A stretch of DNA of 64,000 nucleotides from Galbula dea (GCA_013399015.1 VWZX01007020.1:1116001-1180000); one strand, 5' to 3'; counted from the first letter of the stretch, positions 1 through 13,295 are shown. Notes: generated by a model not told the origin, from the letters alone. Translations and numbers: made by a program.

Positions 1-2439
1 GGGGTAACCAGCATGGCAGAGCACACCACTTCTGTACATGAGTAACTCTAAGCAGCTGGTTAATACCAGAGAAGTCACTGATTGACTGTCAATGTATATT
101 TTGTGTCAGTCTAGAAACCCCATTTATTTACCACCATTCATCAAGACTGAATGTTTATCCATCCAGCCCAAAAATACAGGCTTACAGGTATCAAAATTTG
201 CCCCGGTACCTGAGTTTAGCTAGCAGCTGAAGCCTTTTCCATGGAAGAAGTACATGAGTGTAAACACAATGGGGTTCTCCTACACATGCAGTAGTCTGGC
301 CTGAAGATCTGACTGAGTTATGATAAGACTCCCACTCTTTTAAACAAATTATTACAGCAGCAACCAACAGCCTCATTCATGTCCACTGAATTCTAGTTGT
401 TACCTTAAATCTCTTATTTTTGTATTTTCTAGCTTCTAACTTTTTAATCCCAGTCAACAATGCTCTCTTGATGAGGTGTTTCCTGAGTGATTTTCCAGGG
501 AGTTTTTTAAATGATGAACAGAATTTATATCAAATTATGTCACACTGATAGCTACTTGGATCAACATGAAGATTAATTCTTCAGGCTCAACACACAGCTT
601 TTTGTTATGTGATCACAAGGAGTAACCATCTCCAGACCATAACCAGACAAGAAGGTACCTTGCAAGGAGGCTGTGTATGTGCCTCTCCTCACAGGACAGA
701 AGCAAAAGTTATGGGTGTCAGCTTAAGATTCAGGCAGGAATTTGCTCCAGTGGACACACACTCTTCCTGCCTGTTCAGTCCAGCCTTCCTGCTCCTCCTC
801 TCCACTGATCCCCTTGGGTGCTATTGTCCTCCATGTTCTAAAGAAGGAAACAGTTGTAAAAGGCATTGCACCCATGCAGGGTGCAGCTTTACAGAAAAGG
901 GCATTTTCAGACAATCTGTAAAAAGACATCATTTTAAAACAAAACTTCTGAAGAGAAAACAAAACAACAACAACAAAACAAATGAACAAAATTGACAAAT
1001 CATATCCTTTGGGAACTAAGTGGCACCACATGATATTCTCTCAAGAATACTCTATATAGCTACCAAAGGAGCTTAAGACTGCAATTGCAATTATAAAAAC
1101 ATGTTAATACTTAAAAGCCTTTTAACATAGCTTATAATTTGATAGTTCTGATACAGTACTTTCTGGATATATGACAAATTTTTATTATAAAAGCTTACAA
1201 AAGGCAAAGCATCATCTCAAACATTCAAGATCTATGAAAACCCACAGGTAAAATTTATACTTAATTTTGAAGACTGAAGACAAGACTTATGTTCCCACTT
1301 ACATTAAAACAACTATTGTGAGAACAAAAATGTAGGTTTTGAAGTTTGGAGAAGACTGAATAGTGGTGAGCCAAGGTCTTAGCAAGACAGTTATGAAGAG
1401 TGGAAATTATTTTTAATAAATTGCCACAAGTCTTAATCCTAAATGTATTATGAAGCAAATGTACAGTATTTAACCCATAATTCAGAAAAAGCAAGCTTCC
1501 CAGGAAACTTCTTCAACAAACCCTCCTCATGCAGTTGCATTAACTTCAACAGAACTTTTAGAGGAGTGAGATGTTCTTCCAAGTCAGTATGGGTGTAATG
1601 ATCTGACCTTGCGAAGCACAGGCTACACAAAGACACAGGATGTTAAAGAACACATGATGTATTAACGGTGTTAAATTGTTACTGTATTAACATTTAACTC
1701 TGTTTAAGCAATAGATGTCAAGAGAGTGCATTAGCCTCGGGTGATGGGGAACCTGGAGGAAGGCATGATTTGTGGTGACCCCACAGAGCTGCAGTGATAG
1801 CATTAAACTGCAGGGACCTGGATCAATCTCAGTGAGTTTCACAACAGACAATTTGGGTAAGGCTGGGGGAAGCTGACACACATATACGCACACATACAGA
1901 AGGAGATAAAGGATTTCATTCAATAGAGTGGATCACTGAATTTTGTCTTCAAACAGACTGAAGGTAAACAATACACAGATCCAACCTGAAACAAACCAGT
2001 GTAACTGAACTAATTATTCTTTGTAATACAGAAAATGTGCTGCCTCTATAGCACAACAAAATATAAACACTTACTAAAAATAGGTAATTTTAGTCAGAAA
2101 GTCACACTCAGCATCATAAAAATAAGAGCAATTAACATGGTAAGACAATCTCCCTAATTGTAATAATTAAATCAGTTACAATTGGGGAAGAACAGGCACA
2201 TATAGCACCTCGCCAGCGCTGGAGCAGCACAGGTCAGGAAGGGTTCCTTGCTCCGGGTTGCTGCAAAACACAGCCTAGCCTGGTCCTGCACACCAGCCCC
2301 AATGCCACACACGCGAGTGCCTCTCAAACACAGACCTACAGTTCAGGTCGCAACTGCTCCTACTTGGAGGCTCATTTATATTGCCAAGAAGCATAAAGAG
2401 TCTTTGTATTAAAAATGATTCAAAGCCACAAGTACTTAC
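1..2439. other. no gene seen
   Basis: AT-rich single-copy-looking DNA. The overlapping frames at 609-1031 on both strands lack splice signals or family features. A GC-richer pocket with CpGs lies at about 2206-2345. Confidence 0.6.
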
Positions 2440-2577
2440 AAGGCTAGCAGGACTTAACAGTGCAAGAGCAACACAGGTTTCCTATCATTCTGGCAAAGTC
2501 ATTAAGGAGTGTGAATTTTTGATCTCTTTGAGGCCCCATTATATCTGATGGAGCATTATACAGTGTGAGAGAGTATC
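2440..2577 (-). other. candidate exon with in-frame stop next to its donor
   Basis: The minus strand has an excellent acceptor (AGTTTCTTTCTTTTCAG) before 2577 and a donor CTT|GTAAGTAC after 2440. One frame is open for 43 residues. It starts YSLTLYNAPSDIMGPQRDQK, ends CTVKSC, and reaches TAG seven bases before the donor. The other two frames stop early. If real, this would be the last coding exon with further untranslated exons downstream; the stop is too close to the junction to trigger nonsense-mediated decay. Joining it directly to the candidate at 5153 would create TGA at the junction, so the two do not form one reading frame. The protein is not recognised. Confidence 0.2.
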
Positions 2578-2779
2578 CTGAAAAGAAAGAAACTAAGGCA
2601 AATTTTAAAATTAACAAATGAGACTTCAGAGATCTTGCTTGTACTTCAAATGCAGTACTGGGAAATTATATTTTTATTTGTAGCAAAGCTAATGATAAAC
2701 AAAAATATGACTACTGATTATATTTTACTTTATCTTATTTTGAGTCATAATTTAGCAACGTGCTGCACTGTGTTTATCC

Positions 2780-2910
2780 CTCTGGAGTCAGCTGGATGGG
2801 GCTCTCGGTAACCTAATCTAGTGGGAGGTGTCCATGCCCATGGCACAGGGTTGGAAGTAGATGATCTTTAAGGTCCCCTCCAACTCTGTCAATTCTGTGA
2901 TTCTATGTGA
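2780..2910 (+). repeat. CR1 LINE, 3' tail fragment
   Basis: This is the 3' end of a CR1 element. Diagnostic stretches are TAGATGATCTTTAAGGTCCC, then CTCCAACTC, then ATTCTGTGATTCTATG. The copy is truncated at its 5' end to about 130 bp, as is usual for CR1. Confidence 0.9.
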
Positions 2911-3483
2911 CTAAAAGATTCAGTTTAGCTTAGGTAGCAAAAGTTGACACTTTCACATGCTAATGTTTCAAAACCCGACATCTACTCAGCAGGAATGGTA
3001 TAAAAAAAAAAAAGCAAGGGAAGAATGGCAAGTGGCAACTCAGTTAAGAGGCTATCATGTACCAGATTTCTCTAGACACCTTATTTTCTCACACAGATAT
3101 TTCATGAAATTATAAAAAGGAGGAGTGCTCTGTTGAGGCTCCAATGATGCTGTTACTCAGCATAAAGCTGAAAGACGGCAATGAAACAACTAAATGTATG
3201 TGAGTGTTATCTCCTTGATAACTTAAGCAAATGTACGTAAGGCAGTCAACATAAAAATATGAAGACACCTCTGAGCTGCAATGCTCAGACCTCTCATGGT
3301 CTCATTCTAGCAAACTACTTTTCCAGTATAGGTGACAGGAGATAACAGAAAAAGAAGGTGGTGAAGACAAACAGGCCAGTGTTAACAGAGCAATATGCTC
3401 AGGTGCCTGATTTGACAGTTTGCAACTCATTTCATTCTGACGATTCTCCTTTTTTCTTTAATCTTCCAGACTGTGTGGATTAG

Positions 3484-3508
3484 TTTTTTCTTTCTTTCTT
3501 TCTTTCTC
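3484..3508. repeat. (TTTC)n microsatellite
   Basis: About five TTTC units after a T run, inside a pyrimidine-rich stretch that could act as a plus-strand polypyrimidine tract. Confidence 0.9.
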
Positions 3509-3646
3509 AATTTGTCTGACTATACACCAATATTGTTTTTACTTCTTCACTTAGGTTGCTCTTTTATTCCCTTTCCCTCCCTGGTGAATCTAAGTAAGGG
3601 TCTTTTTTTAAAATTGCATCCTCATTTCATGACTGGTCTCTCCCCC

Positions 3647-3670
3647 AAAAAAACAAAACAAAACAAAACA
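3647..3670. repeat. A-rich (CAAAA)n microsatellite
   Basis: An A run followed by several ACAAAAC units. Confidence 0.85.
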
Positions 3671-5023
3671 TATTTATTAAATGGCTGTACTAAACCCAGT
3701 ATTTCCCTCATGTGAGAAGTGGCTTTAGGGGCACCAGCAGTCCTGCTGCAGACAGCATGGCAGTATTACAGCACAGCTGATTAAGCACCTTTTCCTTCAA
3801 ATTCCATATGGACTCCATTTCCACCATGCTTTTTAAGTAAGACTCATCACAGCAGTTATCTTCTGGACTGTGAACAATATTGAAGTGTAGCACATAATGT
3901 TTATACAAAAACATCTTACAAATTGATCCTGAGGGCGGGAACAAACTATCTTTAAGTGCAGTTAAGAAATCATTTCACAGGCTCAAAGTATATAATAAAA
4001 TGAAGGTAAAATGCATGACTGAGACACAGAGGGAACAAATTATCTTCTGGCAATATACTCTACAATTGTGACTAGATAAAATGGTTAATCTGCAGCTGAG
4101 CAGAAAATGCATAATCTGAAGGGATTTCTTAATTTAAAATTAAACAATCTGCTATCCTTTCATAAAACAGTAAGAACTTGCAGTATTACACAAATTACAG
4201 AAAACAGCACAACAGGACACAAGTTCCATAGCAAAAAGAGAAAAAGTTATTTAGTATCTTCAGCATTAAAAAGTTGCTTTGGTTGACTAGAAAACACAAG
4301 CCAATAGAAGAACACTTGGCATCATGAAGCTAGATTCCTCCTCTGCTCACATATACCTTTCTGCTGATACACAAATCCAAAGCTTTTTTTCTATTGCTCC
4401 CTCCTGTCTTACTGATACAAACCGCCTGAGCTGATACACTGAATTAGTGTAAAACCAAAAAAAGATTTCCTATGAAACAGCTACGCAGACTCCACTTATA
4501 AACATTGGTACTTCTCCATTTAAAATTAAATTATATTCACCTTTCACAGACAAAGCATCTGAGATTTAAGTATGTAGACTAATCTTTCAGCAAGATTATT
4601 ACTAATTGCTTCTTGCGATTCCATTTTCTAAATGTGTTCTGACAAGAAATGCAGAAAGTGGCGTAGGTTAGGTCTTAGAAGTGAAAGCCAAAAATACAGT
4701 TATAATTAAGAAACAATCCAATACATTAAATTGGAAATACCTCTCTGTGCTTGTTTAAGTAGACAAGCAACAAATAAAACAATTTAATTTATGCTGAAGA
4801 AGGCATCTGCACAGAAGAAAAATACAGTTTATCCCTGTTTGTGGCACAGATATTGCTACTGCAACCACTAAAACTGTAAATTCTTCCATTTACAGTCCCA
4901 CAGAGAATCCCTCCACAGAAACACCCCTCTAGAAGCAGACTGGATTTTTTGGTTTTCTTCCAGACTACATCAACCTGCTACTTGCAGATGTAGATGTTGC
5001 ATTTCACAGGCAAAGTACAAACA

Positions 5024-5082
5024 TCAAACTGGACTGCTGCAGACTTCAGGCGCTGACTTCAATGGAAGACAGCCACATCTTG
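5024..5082 (-). other. candidate terminal coding segment after a 70-bp intron
   Basis: A near-ideal acceptor (CCTGTTTTCCCCACAG) precedes 5082 on the minus strand. If joined to the candidate exon ending at 5153, the split codon T|CA reads in frame through 18 residues (RCGCLPLKSAPEVCSSPV) to TGA. The segment contains CATTGAAGTCAG, a motif also common in ancient amniote interspersed repeats. It may therefore be repeat-derived rather than conserved coding sequence. Confidence 0.15.
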
Positions 5083-5152
5083 CTGTGGGGAAAACAGGCC
5101 AAGCAATTAAATATGCATCAGCATTAAAGCTAAATGTACAGAAATAGCTTAC

Positions 5153-5277
5153 AGACATAATTTTGGCTTATGAGCTCTGCATGCATAGCCTGCATACATA
5201 TTTCATTTTTAACTATGGAAACAAAACTTTTGTGCAATATACTTTCTGTGACACTGTATTTACCATTGTATATGTCG
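5153..5277 (-). other. candidate exon, 125 bp
   Basis: On the minus strand a tract ending TTTTTTCCAAGACTCAG precedes 5277 and a donor TCT|GTAAGC follows 5153. One frame is open: one base, 41 codons, one base. It begins DIYNGKYSVTES and ends ELISQNYV. The composition is not low-complexity. The product is not recognised. A matching acceptor lies only 70 bp further on, at 5083-5084, and continues the frame for 18 residues to a TGA at 5026-5024, so this pair could be the end of a coding region. A 70-bp intron is at the lower limit for vertebrates. The reading may be fortuitous. Confidence 0.2.
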
Positions 5278-8200
5278 CTGAGTCTTGGAAAAATAAAATA
5301 ATATGACAGCATTAGTAGAAAGTTATCTTTTTTTCATAGAAACTTGTTCAAAATATAATTAACTTTATAAATAATACCTGTTCCATTAACATTAATGAGA
5401 AGTATCTTACAAAAATCCATTCCTTGCTGCTAAGCCTTCAGTTTACAGCTCTGACCTTCCAACTATTTCTTCCTTTACCTTTTTCTTTCTTAGATAATTC
5501 CTAATAATATAAATCATAATAATATAAATTCACAATAAAAAGTCTGTGAGCCACTCCACCTCAGAGCAACATACACAGCACACAAAAAAAGGGCAGAAAT
5601 ACTCAGCTACAGCCACACATTTAATGTTTACTTCCAACAGTGAGACGAGGCTATCAGCCTCCAACATTTCATATGATTTAATAGATAATAAATCTCCAGC
5701 ACATCTAGAGGTGCAAAAGAGAAATTCTTTTTTTCTTGCACTATGGCAGCTTAATATAGTCTGATAAACCTTTCAAAGTGTCAGCAACTTCTCACAGACA
5801 AAGACAATGCATAGCCCTACCAAGCAACAAACATCTGCTCAAAACCTGCAGTTCCTCTTTTCTTCTTCCAGCCTTTACTCAAGCTAGCATGCACTTAAGC
5901 CTTTAAAGCCCTGAACACTTAAGCACATCACAATTCTATGATGTCTCATTTTTATAATTAGTACTAACATGTGGCCCACAATCAGTGTGGGAAATCAAAA
6001 ATATTCTTTGGGAAGCTGTCAAACCTAAAAGGGATATATTTTTCAATAAGTGAAAAGAATTAAACAAGCAAATTTTCTTACAACAGGGATAGCAAAGAAA
6101 TTGAATTTTAGCCTAAAATGAACGCTTGCTCATTGTATCAAGTGCAGTTATTCTGCTCTGTACCTGTCGATGCTAGTACAGATCAGAATATACAGTGACA
6201 CGCAGAGAAGCTCTGCAATCAGCACTTTCAGCTGGCTTTTAGCTGTGCTGTGGAAAAATCAGTCAGTACATAAAACCATGACCCACTGCGAAAATGGCAC
6301 CTATAGTTAAGTTACTGGTCTGAATATGGATTCATGGCAGATTGTATTAATCCATACTTTTCTCAGGTCTTCAGCTCTCCCCTGGACAGGGACACCTCTG
6401 TAATATCTCCAGTAAGTAGCACACCACTTTTATGCAAGCTCACTCCAATTCTTTGTTCAGAGATAACCCCCTAACATTCCTAAAGGCCTTTGGGCTAAGT
6501 GTTCTTTTTCTTCACTGGTTTCTGACTAGGGAAGCTGTATCTGATTCAAGAGTGGCACCACCATAACCACTGATAGTAGGCTTCCCTCCTCCCAGCATAG
6601 GGAACACCCAACTCCAGAAAATAGCAGAATTAAAAAAGGAATCAGAGCCAGTATCCATATATAAACAATAGGTTACCTCACTCCCCTCAGATAAGCCTTC
6701 ACTTGTTGCTTATTAATGAACTGCTAATTAATCCCTTTTACAGATCTAGATGAAACACTATTGGAAATGCACAGATCTCCCAGTGACAACAGTGAACTCA
6801 ACACCAGGACAGCTTCCACACCATCGAAGTGTTCAGTATTTCCTTGGGAAGTCCCATTGGCTTTCCCACAGATCAAAAGAACTAGAATAGTCTGCCATGT
6901 GTGCAGCAGCAAAAATTTAAACAAAAAAAAAGCCTCTATGTACACTTAATAACTTTAATCTTTAGTACAACATTATTGAGGAAAAAGATTTTTGAAACCA
7001 CTTATGATCCGACATTAAGGAAATAACATTGTCCAGAATGACTTGATCATCATTAAGTTTCAGAATAACCACTGAAATATGGAACCAGCTATGTATTTCT
7101 CAAAACATTTGTTAACATAAAATTTGACTCTTAGTTTCAGCCCCAAACATGCAGTGTTTGCCTACAGTTAGGAGCTTCGCAAAGCTGGAAAACCAGCAGT
7201 TGTGAAGAAGAATTAGAAGTGTTAACAGGTTTATGGAAGAAAAACTTAACCATTGCACTCCATGTATGTAAAAGAAGTAGGCAGGAAGATTACAGAGTGA
7301 GGAACCACTTGTACTCAGCTGGTAGCTACAGAGAGACAAGCTCGCAGTGCTATCAGTAAGGTTCCTAAGAGGTATTTCCAGTGAGTGTTGGGAGTAGGAA
7401 ACCACAACCCACTGAACAGAAACAAGCCAGGTTGTTTTTTTGAGGAAAAAAAGGAGGCCACAGAATTAAATATCATTTAAGAGCACAGTATGCAGGATGC
7501 AAATGACATTTTTTCAGGGAAATGACAATATTAGCCTGAGAGCAAATGAATAATGTACGTCCTTCCCACAGTGTAACTGTTCTTTAATAGAGACAAAACA
7601 TGAAAAAGGACACAAAGACTTTTAAACACAAAGGTGATTACAACCTAAAACCTTATGAAAAATTTTAACTTGTATTAATAAGATTACTTTAGATCACCGT
7701 AGTAAAAGAAAGGAATCCTGAAGACCTTCACACTGTCAAGATACCAAGAGCAGAATAAAACACCTTTAATATAAATGAGATAATCAGACCTAGAAAGATT
7801 CAAATCTACAAAAAATACTATATATATTATTTATATAATATTATCTATTATTACATTATACAATATGATACAGATATTTTATTTAGGAGCAGGGCATTCA
7901 GGATATGTATAGGCAATTATTCTCTTCGCTCCTCTCCCAAAACTTGGAGAAAGCAATATTTTTAATTTTTTTTAGATTTCAGAGTTAAATCTGAAGAAGA
8001 CCAGAACTAACAGTAGCTATGGATGTTGGTGCCTTAAGTAATTTAAGATAAGCACATAAAATTAAAGTCTTATGTTTCCAAATACAGCACCAAAAGCTAA
8101 AAAAGCTTGTTGAGTCTGCTTGCTTCTTCCAATCTTAACAGCCTCTTAATTCCTTGTATTCATCATTACTTCCCAGTAAAGGAGCATTCACATGTTTGAC

Positions 8201-11200
8201 ATGCAAATCTTAAGGCATTTTGGCAATGCGTGGCCTAGCCTACATGACAAATATTATTTAATTAGCTCTGTTACTGCTTCTTTCAGAATGCACAAGGTCT
8301 CTTCGCCAATCATACAAATTCTTAACACACACTTTCCATACAGAGACAGACGGATCGTCTCAAATCTTAAATTTTTCCCAAAAACCACTTATAATTATAA
8401 AGGTAAGTTTCCATTAATAGTTATAAAGGCATCCTACAGACAACTGTAGTGAGATTATGGTAATTCAGAGATACTAGTCAGTGTAATAGAAGTGTAATTC
8501 TAATATTCACAACAGCAACAACAAGAAAGGGATTTTTCAATGACAAACTTTAACATTGCAATTCCCAGGAAATGTTGGGCATTTTTTGTTACTGAATGCA
8601 ATTGTGTGTCCTCATTTACAGGAGTGTACTTCACTCCTATCATATTACAGAGCCCTACAAACCTGATTTTACACTGGTAACTTCAGGTATCAAGAGAAGA
8701 AAAAAAAGCTAGCTGAAAACATGCATGAAAGTAACTGAACGGTTTTGCAGACCAAGATCAAATAACTTTTTGTAATGCTTCCCATTTTCAGTAATGTAAA
8801 TTACTAGTAATAATACAGAAAATTCTATGTACATTTTATGCAACACAGTTTCCAATGAGTAGAAGCACATCTCTGAAGTAATGGCACTAAAATAACATGA
8901 GACACAAAAATATTCATAGGCTCCTCACATGTCAGTCATAGCCTGAATGCCTCAAAACTTCTTCCACCGTCTCATTACCTGCCCTGACAGCACATGCAAA
9001 AACCAAGGAGAGTACAAGCAGCCCCTCACAGGAGCAGGGCGATCCAGGAGATGCAGAGAGGTGCAGGTGTGATCTTTCAGACCATCCTCACAACAAGGTT
9101 CATTTCTAAAGCAACCTAGGTTGTTTTTCCTTTTCCTCACTTCACAAGCACCACTGAAGAGAATGCACATTAAACTCCACTCTTCTAAAGCGGAATGATG
9201 TGTTACCATCACAGGTGACACCACCCTTCCTAAAAGAATTTAGGCACCACTTAGTCAACGGATTTGCAGAGGAAACAAGAACTGCTTGGGGAGCACCAGC
9301 TGCTTTATTCCCTTCCTGTTTTCCCCTTTTGCTGAGTCTGATGCCTCACCTGCCTAACCAGTGAGTTTCTAAAGTTTTCCCAAGCAAGACCCCATCCTTT
9401 GAAGGTCCTGTTACATCTCAGCCTGCCACAAAACTCCACTGCATTTTGTTTTAGCTCTCTGTTGGAATCCGTGGGTTGAAGAGCATAACCCTGTGACTGT
9501 ACATGAGTACCTCAGTGCAAGGCTGGACTGTGAACTTCACCCAGCACCAAAGTGCTCACCTGACACCGCTCGCATTTCATGTTCAGAAGAGAACCTTCCT
9601 CCCCTTCTTCTCACATTCACTGTGCTCTAGTCAAAGAATTTTCTTTAAAGAGACTGACTTTTTAGGCTGGTAGTACTCTACCATGAAAAATCACTTTACT
9701 ATGGCCACAACCAGTAGAGCACTTAAAAGCAGGCTAAGTTCTGTATTAGTTCTGTTAAAACCAATGAGGGATGCATGAACTCAAAATTAATTTCATATGT
9801 AAATGCTCTGGAACAGGCTCTGTATTTCTACTGACATCACCCCTATAATTTCATGTTTTCCCAGTTTATCAGGCAGTTCCTGTTTCTGGCATAAAACACC
9901 GAATTCTTTCACCAAACAGTGTAAATAGTTACAGTGTCTTTCACTGAAATTTCCTCAAAAAAGAAGGAAAACCACCCTAAGAAAGTGCCTCCCCTCCCAG
10001 TATTTTTAAGTTTAAGAAAAACTTAAGTTGTTGAATAGGAAATTGTCAGCAATATGCCTGTTTTTCTATAAAATAAAATTATATGCCAACCCCCCCCAGT
10101 TATTTAGAAGTAACTTCTGTCCATTCACAAAAAGTAGTACTTTCAAAAAGACATTATGTAGCTTGAGCTTTTCCAAACAATTTGGTAGGGAAAAAAACCC
10201 ACTTACTACAATTCAAAGACAAAACAGAATCTCACAGATCTGCTACAGCACTTTCAGTAAATGCACAGTAAGCAAAAGACATTTTTATCCTTATATACAG
10301 TCTGCAAGACGAGATAGGAATTACTGCACTTACCAGGAAGATCTGTCAAATACCCACCCCCCCACTATATTTACACTCCCCGTGAAGGCCAGTCCTCACT
10401 GCTCTTCCTGCTTGGCAGCTGGAGGGGTATGTGAGACCAACATACACTGGAAAACTACCCAGATAAGGTGTCAGAGGCTTCAGTCTGGGAAGAACCAGCT
10501 CAGCACATTGTCCTTCCCTGCATTACTGTCCCATCTAATCAAAGGGAGCTGAATTTCATGAGTCTCACTGAATGCAACGGTAGAAAACAATATCCCTTGG
10601 TAATATAATGAGTGAAGAAGTAAGATTATTTATCATTGTGCTTTGCAAAGGAACCTTCTTTGGAAGCAGCAGGAGGCTTTCTAGATAAAAAAAATCTTCC
10701 TTGATTGGCTCTTTGATATTAACAAAAGGCTCTATTCTATCCTCAGTGTGAGCAGTTTCCCTTAATGTTAAAAGAAGCTATGCATGCACATGGGAGAATT
10801 TTCACCATCATCTCTTGCAATAGCATCCTCCAATTTTCACAGATCTCCACCTACAGTCACACTCTTAAGGGAAAAACATCCTATGTGTTCAAAAGTTAAA
10901 GGCAGACAGTGAATCTAAAGGATGGAAGTTCACAAAACATGCTGCTAAAGCTGATCAGCACCAGGGTTTGGGTCCACCCAAATCCTCTCTGCAGTAAATC
11001 AAATTTTGTATTTATCCATGAACACATGGACAGGAAAGAGAAGTTTACAATGGAGTCAGACCAAGATTTCATAGACAACTTGAAACCCCAGCCCTTGCAC
11101 TCCATAAGCAGAAGAACTATGTATCAGCTATTTTCTACTTATTTTCAAGATGGAAGTGGTACATGTGTTTAAGGTGTGCCATCTGCACAGCAATTACCAT

Positions 11201-11344
11201 TCCCTTGTATAAATGTGAGATCCTCAAACACACAAAAAGCTACAACCCTGCTACACTGATGAAAAGCTATGAGGGAATATTGGGGAACATTATTTCAGGA
11301 TGTACATACACCTCCAATCCCATCCTGCACAAATTTCCAAATGA
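5278..11344. other. no supported gene
   Basis: AT-rich intron-like DNA without clear young transposons. It includes a 174-codon plus frame (10028-10552) and an acceptor-led frame at 6744-6949; neither shows family motifs. Confidence 0.6.
7809..7867. repeat. AT-rich low-complexity tract
   Basis: Almost pure A/T with TATATA blocks. Confidence 0.8.
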
Positions 11345-13252
11345 GCTTTAATGCAATCAAATCCATGCAGCTAAGGCCCAATTAGAGTTGAAGCTGGCCA
11401 GTACAGTGGGAGACAGTCAAAAGAACTTCTTTAAATACGGCCAGTACAGTGGGAGATACTAAAAAGAACTTTTTTAAAATACAGTAAGAGGAAGACCAGG
11501 AATGACATTGGTCAATTACTAAATGGGGATGGTCACCTCACAAGTAGACATTGACATAGCAGAGACGTTTAATGATTTCTTTGCCTCTGTCTTTAACACG
11601 GAGGATGGGATCTGGAGCACCCAGTGCCATAAGTCAGTGACCAATGACAGGGAGTCAGTTAATGCTCTATTTGACTCTGAACTAGTGTGGGACTTGCTCC
11701 TCCGACTAGACCCCTATAAGTCTATGAGGCCTGATGGGATCCACCCAAGGGTTCTTAAAAGAGTTGGCAGATGTCATAGCGCATCCTCTTTCAATGATTT
11801 TTCAATGCTCGTGGGAATCTGGGGAGGTCCCAACTGACTGGAAGCGGGCAAATGTTGTTCCCATTTTCAAGAAGGGCAACAGAAATGACCCTGGTATCTA
11901 CAGGCCGGTCAGTCTCACTTCTGTGCCTGATAAAATTATGGCGATTATTCTGGGAGCTATGGATAAGCATCTGACAGACAACGCTGTCATTGGTCATAGT
12001 CAGCATGGGTTTATGAAACGGGAGTAATGCTTAACAAACTTCATTTCCTTTTATGACAAGCTTACCTATCTAGTGGACCAAGGGAGACCCGTTGATGTCA
12101 TCTTTTTGGACTTCAGTAAGGCTTTTGATACTGTCTCCCACAGCATCCTACTGGACAAATTGTTGAATATACAGCTAGATAAGAACATCACAAAGTGGGT
12201 ACACAACTGGCTAAGGGGTCGAGTGCAAAGGGTTATAGTAAATGGAGCTACATCGGGCTGGTGACAGATGACAGGTGGGGTCCTAACAGGGATCCACCTT
12301 AGGGCTGGTTCTGTCTAACATCTTTATAAATGACTTGGATATAGGACTTGAATGCCTAATAAGTAAGTTTGCAGATGATACTAAGCTGGGAGGTGGTGTT
12401 GACTCCAATGAAGGCAGAGAGGCACTTCAGAGAGATCTAAATAGATCAGAGGACTGGGCAGTCACAAATCATATGAAGTTTAGCAAGGGCAAGTGCTAGG
12501 TTCTGCACTTGGCTAGGGGCAATCCAAAAACAACCTACCAATTGGGGAATGTGAGGCAGGAAAGCAGCACTGCAGAGAGGGATCTGAATGTTTTGATTGA
12601 CTACAAGTTGAATGTGAGTCAGCAGTGTGCACTGGCAGCCAAAAGGGCCAACAGGGTTCTGGGGTGCATCAAGCATTCCATTGCTAGCTGATAGACAGAG
12701 ATGCTAGTCCCACTTTACTTGGCTCTGGTGCGGCCTCACCTGGGGCATTGTCTGCAATTTTGGGCACCATAATACAAGAGAGATATGAAGTTGTAGGAGA
12801 ATGTCCAGAGGAGGGCCACAAAGATGGTGAGGGGCATGGAGGGGAAGACTTATGAGGAAAGGCTGAAATCACTTGGTCTATTCAGCCTGGAGAAGAGAAG
12901 ACTGAGGGTACACCTCATTGCAGTTTATAACTTCCTCACCAGAGAGGGAGAGGTGGGTGCTGACCTCTTCTCTCTGGTGACCAGCGACAGGACCCCTGGG
13001 AATGGCATGAAGCTGTGCTGGTGAAAATTCAGGTTGAATGTTAGAAAGAGCTTCTTTACCCAGAGAGTGGTGGAGCATTGGAACAGGCTCCTCAGGGAGG
13101 CTGTCATGGCACCAACTCTCATGGAGTTTAAGCAGCAATTGGACATTGCACTTAGGAACATGGTGTGACCTTGGGGCTGTCCTGTGCCTAAATAGGAGCT
13201 GGACTCAATGATCCTTGTGGGTCCCTTCCAGCTTGAGATATTCTGTGATTTG
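11345..13252 (+). mobile_element. CR1 LINE, 5'-truncated with decayed ORF2
   Basis: About 1.9 kb of CR1 in sense orientation, covering the reverse transcriptase and 3' end. The endonuclease half is missing. In order: the pre-RT linker ending FNDFFASVFNTEDG (11567-11608), the PDGIHPRVLK block (about 11730-11760), the RT core VIFLDFSKAFDTVSH (12098-12142), the catalytic FADD (12368-12379), the LALVRPHL region (about 12720) and the 3' UTR ending TTCTGTGATT at 13250. It is a pseudogene. An extra A in the run at 11757-11760 shifts the frame, TAA at 12025-12027 and TGA at 12262-12264 interrupt it, and the frame differs again at FADD. A 43-bp segment near the 5' edge is duplicated. A poly(A) run (13280-13295) follows but is separated from the tail and is probably unrelated. 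Confidence 0.95.
11395..11481 (+). repeat. 43-bp imperfect tandem duplication inside CR1
   Basis: GCCAGTACAGTGGGAGA, followed by AAAAGAACTT and then TTAAATAC, occurs twice back to back. The second copy reads GATACTAAAAAGAACTT, ends in TTTAAAATAC and carries a few differences. CR1 normally has this segment once, so the duplication arose in this copy or its source. Confidence 0.8.
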
Positions 13253-13295
13253 TTTGTGACTCCACTCTTTTTCCTCATTAAAAAAAAAAAAAAAA

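Larger units (their letters stand above)
2911..5023. other. no supported gene
   Basis: AT-rich with two microsatellites. A minus-strand frame ending at 3708 can be read from an acceptor-like site near 3868, but no donor or family supports it. Confidence 0.6.

Noticed and set aside
10028..10552. 174-codon plus-strand open frame
   Set aside because: Low-complexity basic and serine-rich translation, no domain, no splice or promoter context. Long chance frames are expected in 64 kb.
13280..13295. Poly(A) run after the CR1 copy, considered as a retrotransposition tail
   Set aside because: CR1 does not end in poly(A). The run is about 27 bp beyond the CR1 end and no processed gene precedes it.
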